64,000 bases of DNA from Malania oleifera. Lineage: Eukaryota > Streptophyta > Magnoliopsida > Santalales > Ximeniaceae. Under the pieces are notes generated by a model. It worked only from the letters and a program-made list of their open reading frames with translations. It had not been told where the DNA came from and did not search any database. The stretch is taken from positions 8,277,764 through 8,341,763 of the forward strand of contig NC_080422.1 of assembly GCF_029873635.1 (NCBI RefSeq), written 5' to 3'. The translations under genes and the position numbers were made by a program. How positions within the stretch are numbered: position 1 is the stretch's first letter; each line of letters opens with the position of its first letter. Positions 34,893-45,358 of the stretch are shown here, in pieces.

Positions 34893-36712
34893 AACTAAAT
34901 CTGATCTCTTCCAGAAACCTTGGGAAAGTAAATGGGATGCCTATATGGATGCAATATGTTAGCAACATTATCATATAATTCAAAGCAGAAACTTATGATG
35001 TGACTACCAACTTATTGGAGATGATGCCTGCATGTTTATGAAATTGAGCATGGGATGCATGATTATGAAATGTGTGAATGCATAAGTATTTAATGCATGA
35101 CCATGGGATGCAATGTGTATTTATGTATGGGTGTACTTAGTGCAAAAATACATACAAATAGGATATGAACATATATGCAACCTATTATACGTGAAATTAT
35201 GCATGAATGCATGGATGCAATGTAACCTAACTAACTACTTTGTCAGCATTCTAGGAAAAGTCCCACTAATGAGAGATTTCAAGATTACGACAATCATTGA
35301 TGGGCCACAATTTCAATTCAATTCTTCTCTCAATCATTCTTTTCCTTGATGAAGGTCCATGTACCTCAGATTCTATGAAGGGTCAAATTATGATCTGAGG
35401 TTGGGGTTGACCCAGGTTAGTCAACCCACTGGATTTGTTTAGTACGGGCTTGTGGACTTTAGCGTGCACTTGGGCCTCAAGTTTATTAAAATATGGGTTT
35501 CAATATATTTCATGATGGGATCAGGCCCTAGTTTTAAAAGGACTTGGGCTTGGATTGCTTATAAAATATTGGCTCGGATTTTGGGGTAATAGGGCTGAAG
35601 CCCATTTTTGGAAAACTGGGTTTGACCCCTTTTGGAAAATCAGGTCAGAGCCAAATTTTTACTTAGGAAAAGATTGGGCCTATACTTGTTATTTCTCAAA
35701 AAATTGGGCCTGAGTTATTTGAAAAGGGTTGGGCCGACCCATATTTTAAAATGCTTGGGCCAAGTGCTTCACTTTTGAAATGATTGACCTTTGTCTCATT
35801 ATTGGGCTTTTTCTGAATACTGGCTAAGTAGTATATAAGTTTAAAATGGATGCAAAATGTGTGATATAATACAAAGTATCTCACAATATATATACAACAT
35901 ATTATACATGGAGAAGGATGTGGATCCTGTCCCGACCCAGGGTAGGTATGTATATACAAGGTTTTTCATGGCTCTATCCTAGTTAAGGGAAAACTATGGA
36001 CAAGTACATGTGGGTAGGCTCTAATCCCTATTGACAAAAAGGTCCCCAATTTAAAATTTCATCCTCCCCCATAGGGGTCCGGACAAAACTCGCACTGAGC
36101 GGGGTGGTTCGCAGGTCCCATCAAGCTTAAGCTACGAAGGGACAAACGCTATTACATCCCTATCTAATCTTAGCAGGTAAAGCTCGGGTATAGAGCGTGA
36201 AAGTGTGTGAATTCAAACTTTAACCTAATCCCGCTATCCCCACATTTATTGACATGCTATAAACAATATGGAAACAAGATATCTACCATTAATATATATA
36301 TTCAAAAGATAAGGAAACACAATATATGCAATTAATATGTTTATTCAAAAAAAAATTTGGAAACCAAAATATTGTTAGTTAATATGCTTACTTAAAAAGA
36401 ATATGGAAACAAAATATTTACGATTAGTATACAAAATATCTATAATTAATATACTTATTCAAAATATCTTACAATTAATATGATTATTCAGAATATTTGG
36501 AAACAAAATATCTACAATTAATATTCAAAAAATTAGGAAAATAAATATTTTTAATTAATTAAGGTTATTTGTAAATTATGGAAGTAAAATATTTACAATT
36601 AATCAAGGTTATTTACGAATTACAATATTCACAAAATAAGGAGTAATTAAAAGATTTATTAAATTTGAACTTCGGATAATTTCTAATTAATTAATGGCTT
36701 CACTCTCTATCA
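34893..36712 (-). other. retroelement 5' leader
   Basis: Lies between the PBS and ORF1. The ORF1-proximal half has GGGCTT/TTGGGCC-rich sequence (35400-35780) and no gene. The PBS-proximal part (36255-36600) is a loose AT-rich repeat of GGAAACAAAATAT and (C/A)AATTAATAT words at irregular 50-70 bp spacing. Confidence 0.6.
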
Positions 36713-36730
36713 TCCCCAGGGGAGTCGCCA
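36713..36730 (-). promoter_or_regulatory. primer-binding site (PBS)
   Basis: The minus strand reads TGGCGACTCCCCTGGGGA, three bases (GCT) inside the right LTR. TGG pairs with a tRNA 3' CCA end. The sequence fits the tRNA-Arg-type PBS reported for Ogre elements; the exact tRNA match was not computed. Confidence 0.7.
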
Positions 36731-36952
36731 AGCTGTCGCAATGTCCCGGGAGCGCGTGTGCCCCGGGTGGCGAAATAAAAATCATTTTAATATTTTCATG
36801 GAAAAACATGGAATGTCGGAGTCGCCACTAACCTTTAGTGTGGTTAGAACACGTGATGACTACCCCGTTAGGGGTAAAATAGGTCTACATTACCAGAGTT
36901 AGGCTCGAGAGTTCGGTTACGCAAGGGGAAGGTACGAGCACCCCCTACGCGC

Positions 36953-36968
36953 CCTTTCTTACGAACGG
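36953..36968 (-). promoter_or_regulatory. conserved LTR hairpin (one mismatched pair)
   Basis: Plus strand CCTTTCTTACGAACGG. A single change breaks one of six stem pairs relative to the left LTR. Confidence 0.5.
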
Positions 36969-38871
36969 TACCTAATTAATTTGAAATTATCCCTAAGTTA
37001 ATCTAATAAGTCTTTAAATTACTCCCTTTTGTGAATTTATAAATACCTATGAAAAATAAATAAATAAATAAATAAATAAATATGTACATATATTCCCTCA
37101 GAGCTTAAGTTACGTGAAGCCCGAAGGCTCATACCCCCGCATTAAAATCATAGGGATAAAATCGAAAATAATTTACAAAATACACTTCCAAATTTTGAAA
37201 ATTTTCTAGGGTTTTTCTAAGTATTAAAATACTAGTTGGAAGGTTTTTGGAACTAAAAAAAATGATTTTTAAGTTTCAAAGTATTTTCCTTGCCTTTTTT
37301 CTATTTTTCTGATTTTTTATTTTTATTCATATTTTTACTGTATTTTGAAATAATAAATCAAAAATATTTTTAAAATTTTCTCCTAATTTTCTATTTTTTA
37401 TAATTTTTCATATTTTTCTGAAATTTCAAATGGCTAAATAAAAAGAGGAAAAATGTACTACTAATACTATAAATCATAACATGTAAAAATTATATATCAT
37501 AATAATCGAAATCTCAATATTAAATCCTAAATGTTAATAATCAATCTAACTTTAATACTATAATCTAGTATGGAAATAATCAAACCCTAGAAATTATGCA
37601 CTTTTATAGACACGTAAGGAGAAGGAACAAGATTATGGAAACCGTTCAAATAATAAATCTGCCATACAATATGCACATAAATAATAAATACACATGTCAT
37701 AATATTAGATATACTACTATAATAATAATCTATCACAATACTTAATGAACTACCTGGCGCACTACTTTTCTACATAACATGGTATCCTAATGATAAATTA
37801 CCATAATAATAATAATAATAATAATAATAATATATTAACAAGGTTTACTAAATATAAGCATAATAACAAAGCCATAATATTATATATACTAAACACTGAC
37901 AATACCATAGTACTCATAATAACAGTGAATATACACTAAAATGCCAAATATAAGCGTAACAATAATATAAGTACTTAATAATAATATAATAACAATATCT
38001 CATAAATATATACATTACAATAAAAATAACAACAAAAAACATATTAAACATAAACACAACAGTTAATCTATCCCATATAATAACAATGATAACATATAAT
38101 AAATAAATAAAACTGGAACTTTAAATATTAAACAGGACCAATATATGTATATGTATGTATATCGTGGGTGTGTGTGTATGCAGGAGTGTATGCATGCTTA
38201 CCAGGGGCTTACCGTTGTGGGTGATGCTGGAGGCCGCCGGAGATACTGGAGGGTGGTCGGAGATCCTGGACTGTCTGGGAGATGGTTGGCCACAAGGATG
38301 ATGTTGGGGTCCCGGACCAGTGGTGCTCGCCGGAGGGAACTCTCGGGACTGTGTTCGGAGGGTTCTACCCGTTTTGGTGTGGAGAACCTCCGGCGGTTGC
38401 AGAAGTTGGCGTCGTGGGGTCGTGGCCTTGAAGTGTTGCAGAGAGCCGTGAGGCTCTGCCGGAGCGTGGCTGTGCTGGTGGGGTTCTGGCCGTGGAGTGT
38501 TGCAAAGAGCCGTGAGGCTCTGCCGGAGTGTGGCTGTGTGGGAGTTCTCTGGTGGTTGGCCGGAGGCTGCTGGAAGATGAATACAGGAAGAGTAGCAGGG
38601 CACGGCTTCTGTGGTGGCTATGCTGGGACTCGTCTGGTGATGCTGCAGATCTGTGGGAACGGAGGAGATGGTGTGTGGCAGAAAGGTGTGGCCGGCAGCA
38701 GAGCAGAGGGAGAAGAAGAAGAAGTTGAAGAAGAAGAAGAAGACGAAGAAGTTGAAGAGCAGCGACTAAAGTTGCCGCTGCTGCCGTGCGTGTGAACCAG
38801 AGAGAAGCAAAACAGAGTTTTTTTTTTTTGGCTGTGCTCTGCGCCTCCCTTCCCCGTGTGTAGCCTGTGCC

Positions 38872-38878
38872 TATATAG
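38872..38878 (-). promoter_or_regulatory. LTR promoter TATA box (functional 5' LTR)
   Basis: TATATAGG on the minus strand within CCTATATAGGCACAGG. Transcription would run leftward from about 38840, giving U3 to the right and R/U5 to the left. Confidence 0.65.
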
Positions 38879-39475
38879 GCAAAACCAAGGATGAAAGGGC
38901 TAGGGTTTCCGCCCCCAGCCTCTCACCCTTTTCTCTTTTTTATTTTTTATTTTTATGTTTCCTTTTTTCTTATATACCTTTATGGTAATAATATGTATAA
39001 GTATAATACTAATAGGGTATGAATGATATAATAATAATAATAATAATAATAGTAAAATAATAATTATAATAATAATGCTACTACTAGTAATAAATAATAA
39101 TGAATAATAATTAAAATAATCATAGCAAGGTAAAAATAATAGCAACAATGATAAAAATTACTAAAAGTAATAATGATAATGAAATAATAATAATAATAAA
39201 TATATATAGAAATAATAATAATAATAAAGTAAGATAAAAATAATAAAAATAATAATAAAGATAATAGAAATAATAATAATAATAATAATAATAAAAATAA
39301 TAATGAAAACAAAATAATAATAATAGTAATAACAAAAATAAATAATTAATAATAATAAATAAAAATACTAATAAAAATAATAATATTTAAAAATAACAAA
39401 GGTAATAATAATAAAAATAATAATAGTGATATAATAATAATAATATTGGGTCTGGGTAAAAATGGGGTGTATACA

Positions 39476-39480
39476 ATGAC
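39476..39480 (+). repeat. target-site duplication, right (ATGAC)
   Basis: Perfect partner of 19940-19944. Confidence 0.9.
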
Positions 39481-41342
39481 CATATCAGTTATGTTTATAT
39501 TTAAAAGCTGATTCTTAGACCAAATCATTCCTCCCCATTCGGAAAGCAAAACCAGAAACAAAAAAAAAAAAAGGAACCAAACTTAAGAGTTGATTAAAGA
39601 TTTATTACATGAACAACTTAAATGCTCAAAAGTAGAATATGCTTATCAAATGGTCATTGGTCATTTGCGAAGATTGTACTTTCAAATTGTTTGATTTTAT
39701 AGCATCTATATTTGTTGTGTTTATCAATTTAAGTTATATGCGTGATTGTCCAAGATGGTGCAATGAAAGGAAAGGGAGTAGCAAGCTCACTCACCATGCA
39801 TACACAAGCCACAAATCAGCAAGATAGGGTCACAATGAAAACAACATGCAAATATTTGTGACTTCAGGATATTCAATCCTTCGCAAAATCAATCAACCCA
39901 GAAAATTTCTCAAATGTGCAAGTCACTAAGGTTTTCAAGAAGTGCAACAACTCTTAACAAGGAACTGTAACTGCAAAATATCATAAGTCGTGGAAGACCA
40001 TGAGTGTAGAGAACAAATTACAAGTTCCATGTTAAAAATATTTCAAATTGGTTTGGCTCCCATTCTCGAGCAGAAAAGGGCCCTTAGGAAGTTAAAACTT
40101 CATGCCGGAAGCAGATTCTTTGCTCTATGCTCACGCAGAAAATTCAACAGAGGCTCATGAAGTACTTTTAGGAAAGGGGTTAGGTACTGCAATGTGATGA
40201 TGAGGGTAAATTTGTAGTGCTCGTCTGATGATGATAAGGAACTACCACTAGACAAATTAAGATTGTTGGAGGTTACTAATTGTCCTCCTTGTTCACCCAA
40301 ATATATTACCTTGAAGATGCCAAACTCATTTTACATGCACAGAGGGGAAAGAGAAAAAAGAGGATAATACCATTAGTGATAAAAGAATTGCACACTCCAC
40401 AGAGGTAGACATTGCTTGTAATTGTTATTCGCTTGTGAAATAATATTTGTTTTCAGGTGTGGTTGTGGATCACAAAAAACTAAAATGAAAATAAAAGAAA
40501 TAACAATATTCGATGAGAATTAACTATTTGCTTCTAATTCCTCAAGCATCTCCTCTCATGCAAGATTTAACCATGACTGAATTGTCAAGGGCTCCTAGGG
40601 AACAAATATACTAATAAAGGCATGTTACCAGCATCATAGTCATCCAAACTAGCATGAGCTCACTGCACTGCCAGATGGTGCAGAAGGTTTCTATCAAAAC
40701 ACCTGAAAACGCCCCCAGGATACAACAACCTTCTCCTTGTGCACACACTCACCAACAAGGAAGAAGGAAAGCACTAAACTTATCCCAGATAGCAGAGAGT
40801 TCAAAAATGACTAGGGTTTTGAATTCTGCAGCAGGTTCTGATTAAAATTGCAACATCTATATCTGAAAGATTGGAGACAGCAATATACACACAAATAAAA
40901 TACTCAAAAGGAATTGATAACAGTTAACTAATGACATAAAATAGTAATAAAAGTCGTCAACTAATAGCTATTCACCAAGTGCAAAATAACATGGAAAATA
41001 TTTTGGGAGGTAAGCGAAGGCAACGATAAAATTGAAAGGATCAAAAGCCAAAACATCCAAATTGAGCTGGACTTCAGGCCAACTGTGATGCTTGGTACTG
41101 AGATTTGCACCTGCTGTGCACAAAGATTGCATATGTCATGCTTTGTTATCTTGTACTAGGAACCTATAAGTTGCACTATGTTCTACATATCCAATAAACC
41201 TACAACCAATGGTTATAAACCCAAGTTTTCTCTCTTTGTAGGTTCGATTTCCATGACCATAACTAAACACGCTCACACTTATAGGGTTCTAAATTAGGAG
41301 TATAGCAATCCACAAGTCATTTTATTCTTACATAAAATTCTA
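39481..41342. other. CACTA interior right of the nested element
   Basis: No recognised gene. The most protein-like piece is a minus-strand frame at 40100-40300 (66 codons), reading GEQGGQLVTSNN, SSSDEHYKFTL and LTPFLKVLHEPLL. It has a mixed, non-periodic composition and ends in a stop. I do not recognise its family; a captured exon is possible. Confidence 0.4.
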
Positions 41343-42461
41343 CTTTACGGAACCATTAAGCGGCGCTTGAATAACAAGAGTGCTAAGGTGAGGCCGCAAG
41401 CTTCTGATCTTATTTCAAGGATTGTTGTTGTCATGAAACCGTGCCAAGAAGAACAACTGATGGGTCATCTTGGGGTTGTCTTGTATGAATATCTGGCAGA
41501 AGAGTATCTGGAAGTTTTGGGATCAATACTGGGGGTCTCGAAGCTTTTGTCAATGTTATTAGTATGACAAAAATGACTCCTCTGATACAGGATTTGCTTC
41601 CTCGACTGACCCCAATCTTGAAGAATCGACATGAGAAGGTGCAGGAAATTTTTATTGATCTTGTTGGTTGAATTGCTGACCGTGGGGCTGAATTTGTCCC
41701 AGCAAGAGAATGGATGAGGATTTGTTTTTAACTTCTTGAGATTCTTAAAGCCCATAAAAAGGTATCCGGAAAGTAACTGTGAACACGTTTGGCTACATTG
41801 CAAAAGCCATTGGACCACAAGACACCCTTGCAACATTATTGAACAATCTCAAAGTGCAGGAGCGTCAGAACCGCGTGTGTACTACTGTGGCAATTGCAGT
41901 AGTTGCAGAAACATGTTCTCCTTTTACAGTACTACCAACATTATGAATGAGTATCGTGTACCAGAACTCAATGTGCAGAATGGTGTTTCAAAATCACTCT
42001 CTTTTCTTTTTGAGTACATTGGTGAAATAGGTAAAGATTATATTTATGCATTCACTCCACTACTTGAGGATGCTCTCATGGATAGAGATTTGGTACATAG
42101 GCGAACTGCTGCATTTGCTATTAAGCACATGGCTTTGGGAGTGGCTGGTTTAGGTTGTGAGGATGCTATAGTACCCTTGCTAAATTATGTATGGCCAAAC
42201 ATATTTAAGACTTCTCCGCATGTTATTAATGCTGTCATGGAAGCCATAGAAGGGATGAGGGTTGCCTTGGGTGTAGTTGCAGTCCTGAACTATTGTCTGC
42301 AGGGGCTCTTCCATCCTACAAGAAAGGTTAGGGAAGTTTACTGGAAGATTTATAACTCACTGTATATTGGAGCTCAAGATGCACTGGTGGTTGCTTATCC
42401 TGTGCTGGAGGATGAGGCGAGCAACATATACAGTAGGCCTGAGTTGGGGATGTTTATATGA
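41343..42461 (+). pseudogene. SF3B1: splicing factor 3B subunit 1 (SF3B1) C-terminal pseudogene
   Basis: SF3B1 is the HEAT-repeat scaffold of the U2 snRNP that helps recognise the branch point. Conceptual translation gives, in order, [148 protein letters not shown] and a C-terminal [10 protein letters not shown] before a stop. That is roughly the last 370 of about 1,300 residues. It is broken by frameshifts near 41550, 41750 and 41940 and by stops, including TGA at 41669-41671 where homologues have Arg. No intron is visible. The native C-terminus and probable 3' UTR are kept and the N-terminal two thirds are missing. Confidence 0.92.
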
Positions 42462-43583
42462 GGTTTAGTTTGTTCTTCATGCTTCAGGCGAATCTACAAG
42501 AGGCTCTTAGACAGGCTAGGACCTATCCTGGGGTTCTTTCCGTGCTTGCTGCAGTTTGTTTGGATGTGCATGCTTTTTAAGCTGGATTGATGAACTGTTT
42601 GCTATTTGTTAACTTTTTTAGTAGTTTGCTAATTAAGGAACATTGTTATGAAATGAATACTTTACTGTTGTGAATTTGATAGTTTTCATGTACTTCCTCT
42701 CTGACTTAATTTTCTATCCTTGTATTAATTTTGTATTACTTCCATCCTCTCTTGAATTCCATAAATATACTATTGGATCCTACCTGTTAACTTAAAATTG
42801 TGGGTATTCGGTATTGTAGGAGTATTCCTATGATAATAATATTCTTATGGTTTGCTTGGTTTGAGGGAATAGTTATTCCTTCAAATTAGATGGAAAATTA
42901 GTTAAATTTTGGAAATTAAGGGAATAGTTATTCCTGGTATATTTTTAATTATTTTATTTAACATGTAATAAGAAAGAAATAGATATTCTCAAATTTTGGG
43001 AATAGTAGCTTTTACATAGGACATCTTGTACATAAGCGGGTTGAAGATCCCAAATTTATACCTACCATTCTTCCATAATTATCCACCTCTTTTAGAAGGT
43101 TAGGAAGCCTAATTTAATAATTTATCTTCTTTAGGAGAGGCCAAGGATTGTCTCATTTTGCAGAGATGCAGAGGACCATTCTCTACATATCCGTTTGATC
43201 TATCTACCATATCATAGTTCTATATTGAATGTGTACTTGAGAGTTCAGTTCACGCTACAATTTTGTGAGATACCTTTTAAAGGAAAAAATTGTGAGATTG
43301 GGGACTAAAATTGATAATAACTCATCAAAATATGGCTTGAGACTATTACATTTGGTAACAAAACTACCCTAGAGATGCTATCATATGTGGATCATGATCA
43401 AAGGTGAAAGTCACTCTAATGAGGTCATTGATTAGACAAGGAGACCATAACATTATACCAATAATTATTAAATATCTATTAATGTATTTTGAAAGTAAAA
43501 AAAAAAGGATGAAGTATTTATTCTAATTGAAATCCTCCTGCATTTTCTATTTCAATTCATTGTCACTAGCTTTTACATACCTT
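42462..43583 (+). other. probable SF3B1-derived 3' flank, then unassigned DNA
   Basis: The first 150-300 bp probably represent the 3' UTR captured with the pseudogene. Bases 42860-43020 repeat GGGAATAGTTATTCC, a near-palindrome, at 42867 and 42920, suggestive of a small MITE relic. No gene is recognised. Confidence 0.45.
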
Positions 43584-45246
43584 CTAATGAGAGGAGTCAC
43601 CAACATCATCTGGATGGGATTGGCGCATCATTTGTTCGATCTGCACTTTCCAATTCTTCATGGCTTGCATCTCCGCTTCCCAGTTCGACATCTTTTCTTT
43701 CAATTCTTGGTTCTCTGCTTCCACCATTTGCATCCGAATAACCATCGCCTCCTCTCGAGCCTCAGTGGCTCGACACTCTTGGTCAATCTCAGCATGAGAC
43801 GCCGCACTGAAAGAAGATGATGATGTTGGGGCGACGTATCCACTCCCAAGACCATTCAACCAGCCACCCGATCGTTGCCCAAGCACCTGTGTGTAGATCT
43901 CGTCATCTGTCATCAGCTGACTGCCCTATGCAACGGGTGCATCCCTCAGCTCAAGCATCTTTGCCTATTTTCAGTCATGAAAATGATGAAAATGAAGAAA
44001 TTAGAATACAACTGACGTTTTGAATAAGATAATGAACTAAATAATCTGCTTGAATTATATGTTTCATTTGCGCAACCTGGCACCACTCCCCCGATGTCCT
44101 CTTATGTGTTCTCTGAAATAGATCCGACCTCGACTCCAGGTCGCCAGTGACGGGATCACGCTACATTATCATATAAAAGTTCATTAATATGAATTCAGCG
44201 ATGTCAATATAAATAACACTTGTTAGGTAATGGTCAAATAGTTTCATAGCAATTGCCTTTCGATGATTAATGAACAATTTCGAGCCACCACAATGCGTCG
44301 TATCTAGTTTGCTGTGATCTGCTGCATTTTTTTCACAGATAGCCTACAAAATAGATTTAATGACTTCTTACTATTCACATAAATAGGAAAAAGTAGTTAT
44401 TGTAATTAATAGAAACACATCACCTGATAGTTAGGGTTGCGAAAATGGCGACACACCACCTACCAATCCTCTAAGGAGATCTTATCGTATCGTTGCACTT
44501 CTACCTCATCTCCCATCTCCCTAAAATGGTTGCGCATTTTACTGCAATAGGTCTTAAACCGAGAGCACAACTGCTTGTTCATCGCCTTTTTGACATAGTC
44601 TATGGTGAAAATGTCCATATCAAACTCTTCCTGCATATGAAATATATATTGAATGTTAGAGAATCTTTTGGGTAATATATTAAAAGTGAAAGAAATGTTT
44701 TAGGATTACTTACCAAGATGCACTCATATAGAACCAAACGCTGAGCCTCTATCAAATTTGGCCAGGTGAAGCAGGTGACTGGAGCATATTGGCGACATAT
44801 AATGCCAAGCTCCCATGACCAAGCTGTGCACCAATCGTCAAGCGGGGCCGTAAATCTTGGAGGGATGTCGATACGCTGCCGCCTAGTCCTCTCCAGGTGC
44901 TTCTTTAGCACAATGTTCTTCGCTGCACCACGGCCTGAACTCGTCTATGTCATAGAGGTCGATGCTGAAGGAAGAGTTAAAGAACAATAAGATAATCATA
45001 CACGTGAAATGACAGTAAATATATTATTCTAAATCAAATACTCATAACCTTACCAACGTTGCTCAATAGGGATGGCAACTCATCGTGGGCTTGATCCCCA
45101 ACTGATGGATCCATGTCGGGCTGGGGTCCCGAGGGCTCAGATGGTGCCGCATCAGCCCCAATGTGCTCAGTCGCACTCGAGGATGATGTCGTCGATAGCC
45201 TAGACTGAAGTAAGCGACGACGACCTCCTGGTGTCATGTCTGCAAA
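43584..45246 (-). pseudogene. TNP1 / Transposase_24-like CACTA protein, broken
   Basis: The second protein of En/Spm-type elements binds subterminal repeats. Exon 1 (about 45054-45246) follows a TTTTGCAG acceptor and encodes MTPGGRRRLLQ, a Ser/Thr/Pro-rich stretch, ending at a GTAAGG donor. Exon 2 (44714-44964) has KKHLERTRRQRIDIPPRF and ICRQYAPVTCFTWPNL, with donor GTAAGTA. The next exon (about 44425-44640) has EEFDMDIF, MNKQLCSRFKTYC and EDW followed by TAG. Then come KLDTTHCGGSKLF (about 44250-44345) and RDPVTGDLESRSDLFQRTHK (about 44050-44160). The last exon (43584-43920) has DDEIYTQVLGQRSGGWLNGLG and a C-terminal coiled coil (EEAMVIRMQMVEAENQELKE). In-frame TAGs interrupt several exons. 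Order and splice sites fit Transposase_24 (PF03004). Confidence 0.75.
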
Positions 45247-45358
45247 ATAATTCACAAGTAAATATAAGAAGATTGGATATTAGATGGATGCATCGTAAAT
45301 ATTTTTTCACTTATTTTCACATGTCAAATACACGGTGACAACATAACACGCTTACCCC

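Larger units (their letters stand above)
19945..39475 (-). mobile_element. Tat/Ogre-like Ty3-gypsy LTR retrotransposon, nested in CACTA
   Basis: It has two LTRs of about 2.8 kb in direct orientation, both TGT...ACA, flanked by perfect ATGAC duplications. Read on the minus strand the order is LTR (36734-39475), PBS (36713-36730), AT-rich leader, ORF1, gag, decayed pol, 45-bp tandem array, polypurine tract (22768-22780), LTR (19945-22767). Large size, the extra ORF before gag, the PBS type and the tandem array before the polypurine tract are hallmarks of the Tat/Ogre lineage. ORF1 and gag are broken by a few stops and one frameshift; pol by many indels. The LTRs look only a few percent different by eye. 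Confidence 0.92.
36734..39475 (-). repeat. LTR (right; functional 5' LTR), 2742 bp
   Basis: Starts TGTCGCAATGTCCCGGG and ends GGGGTGTATACA on the plus strand. It aligns throughout with the left LTR and is shorter mainly in the (AAT)n-rich part. TATA box at 38872-38878; hairpin block at 36953-36968. Confidence 0.95.
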
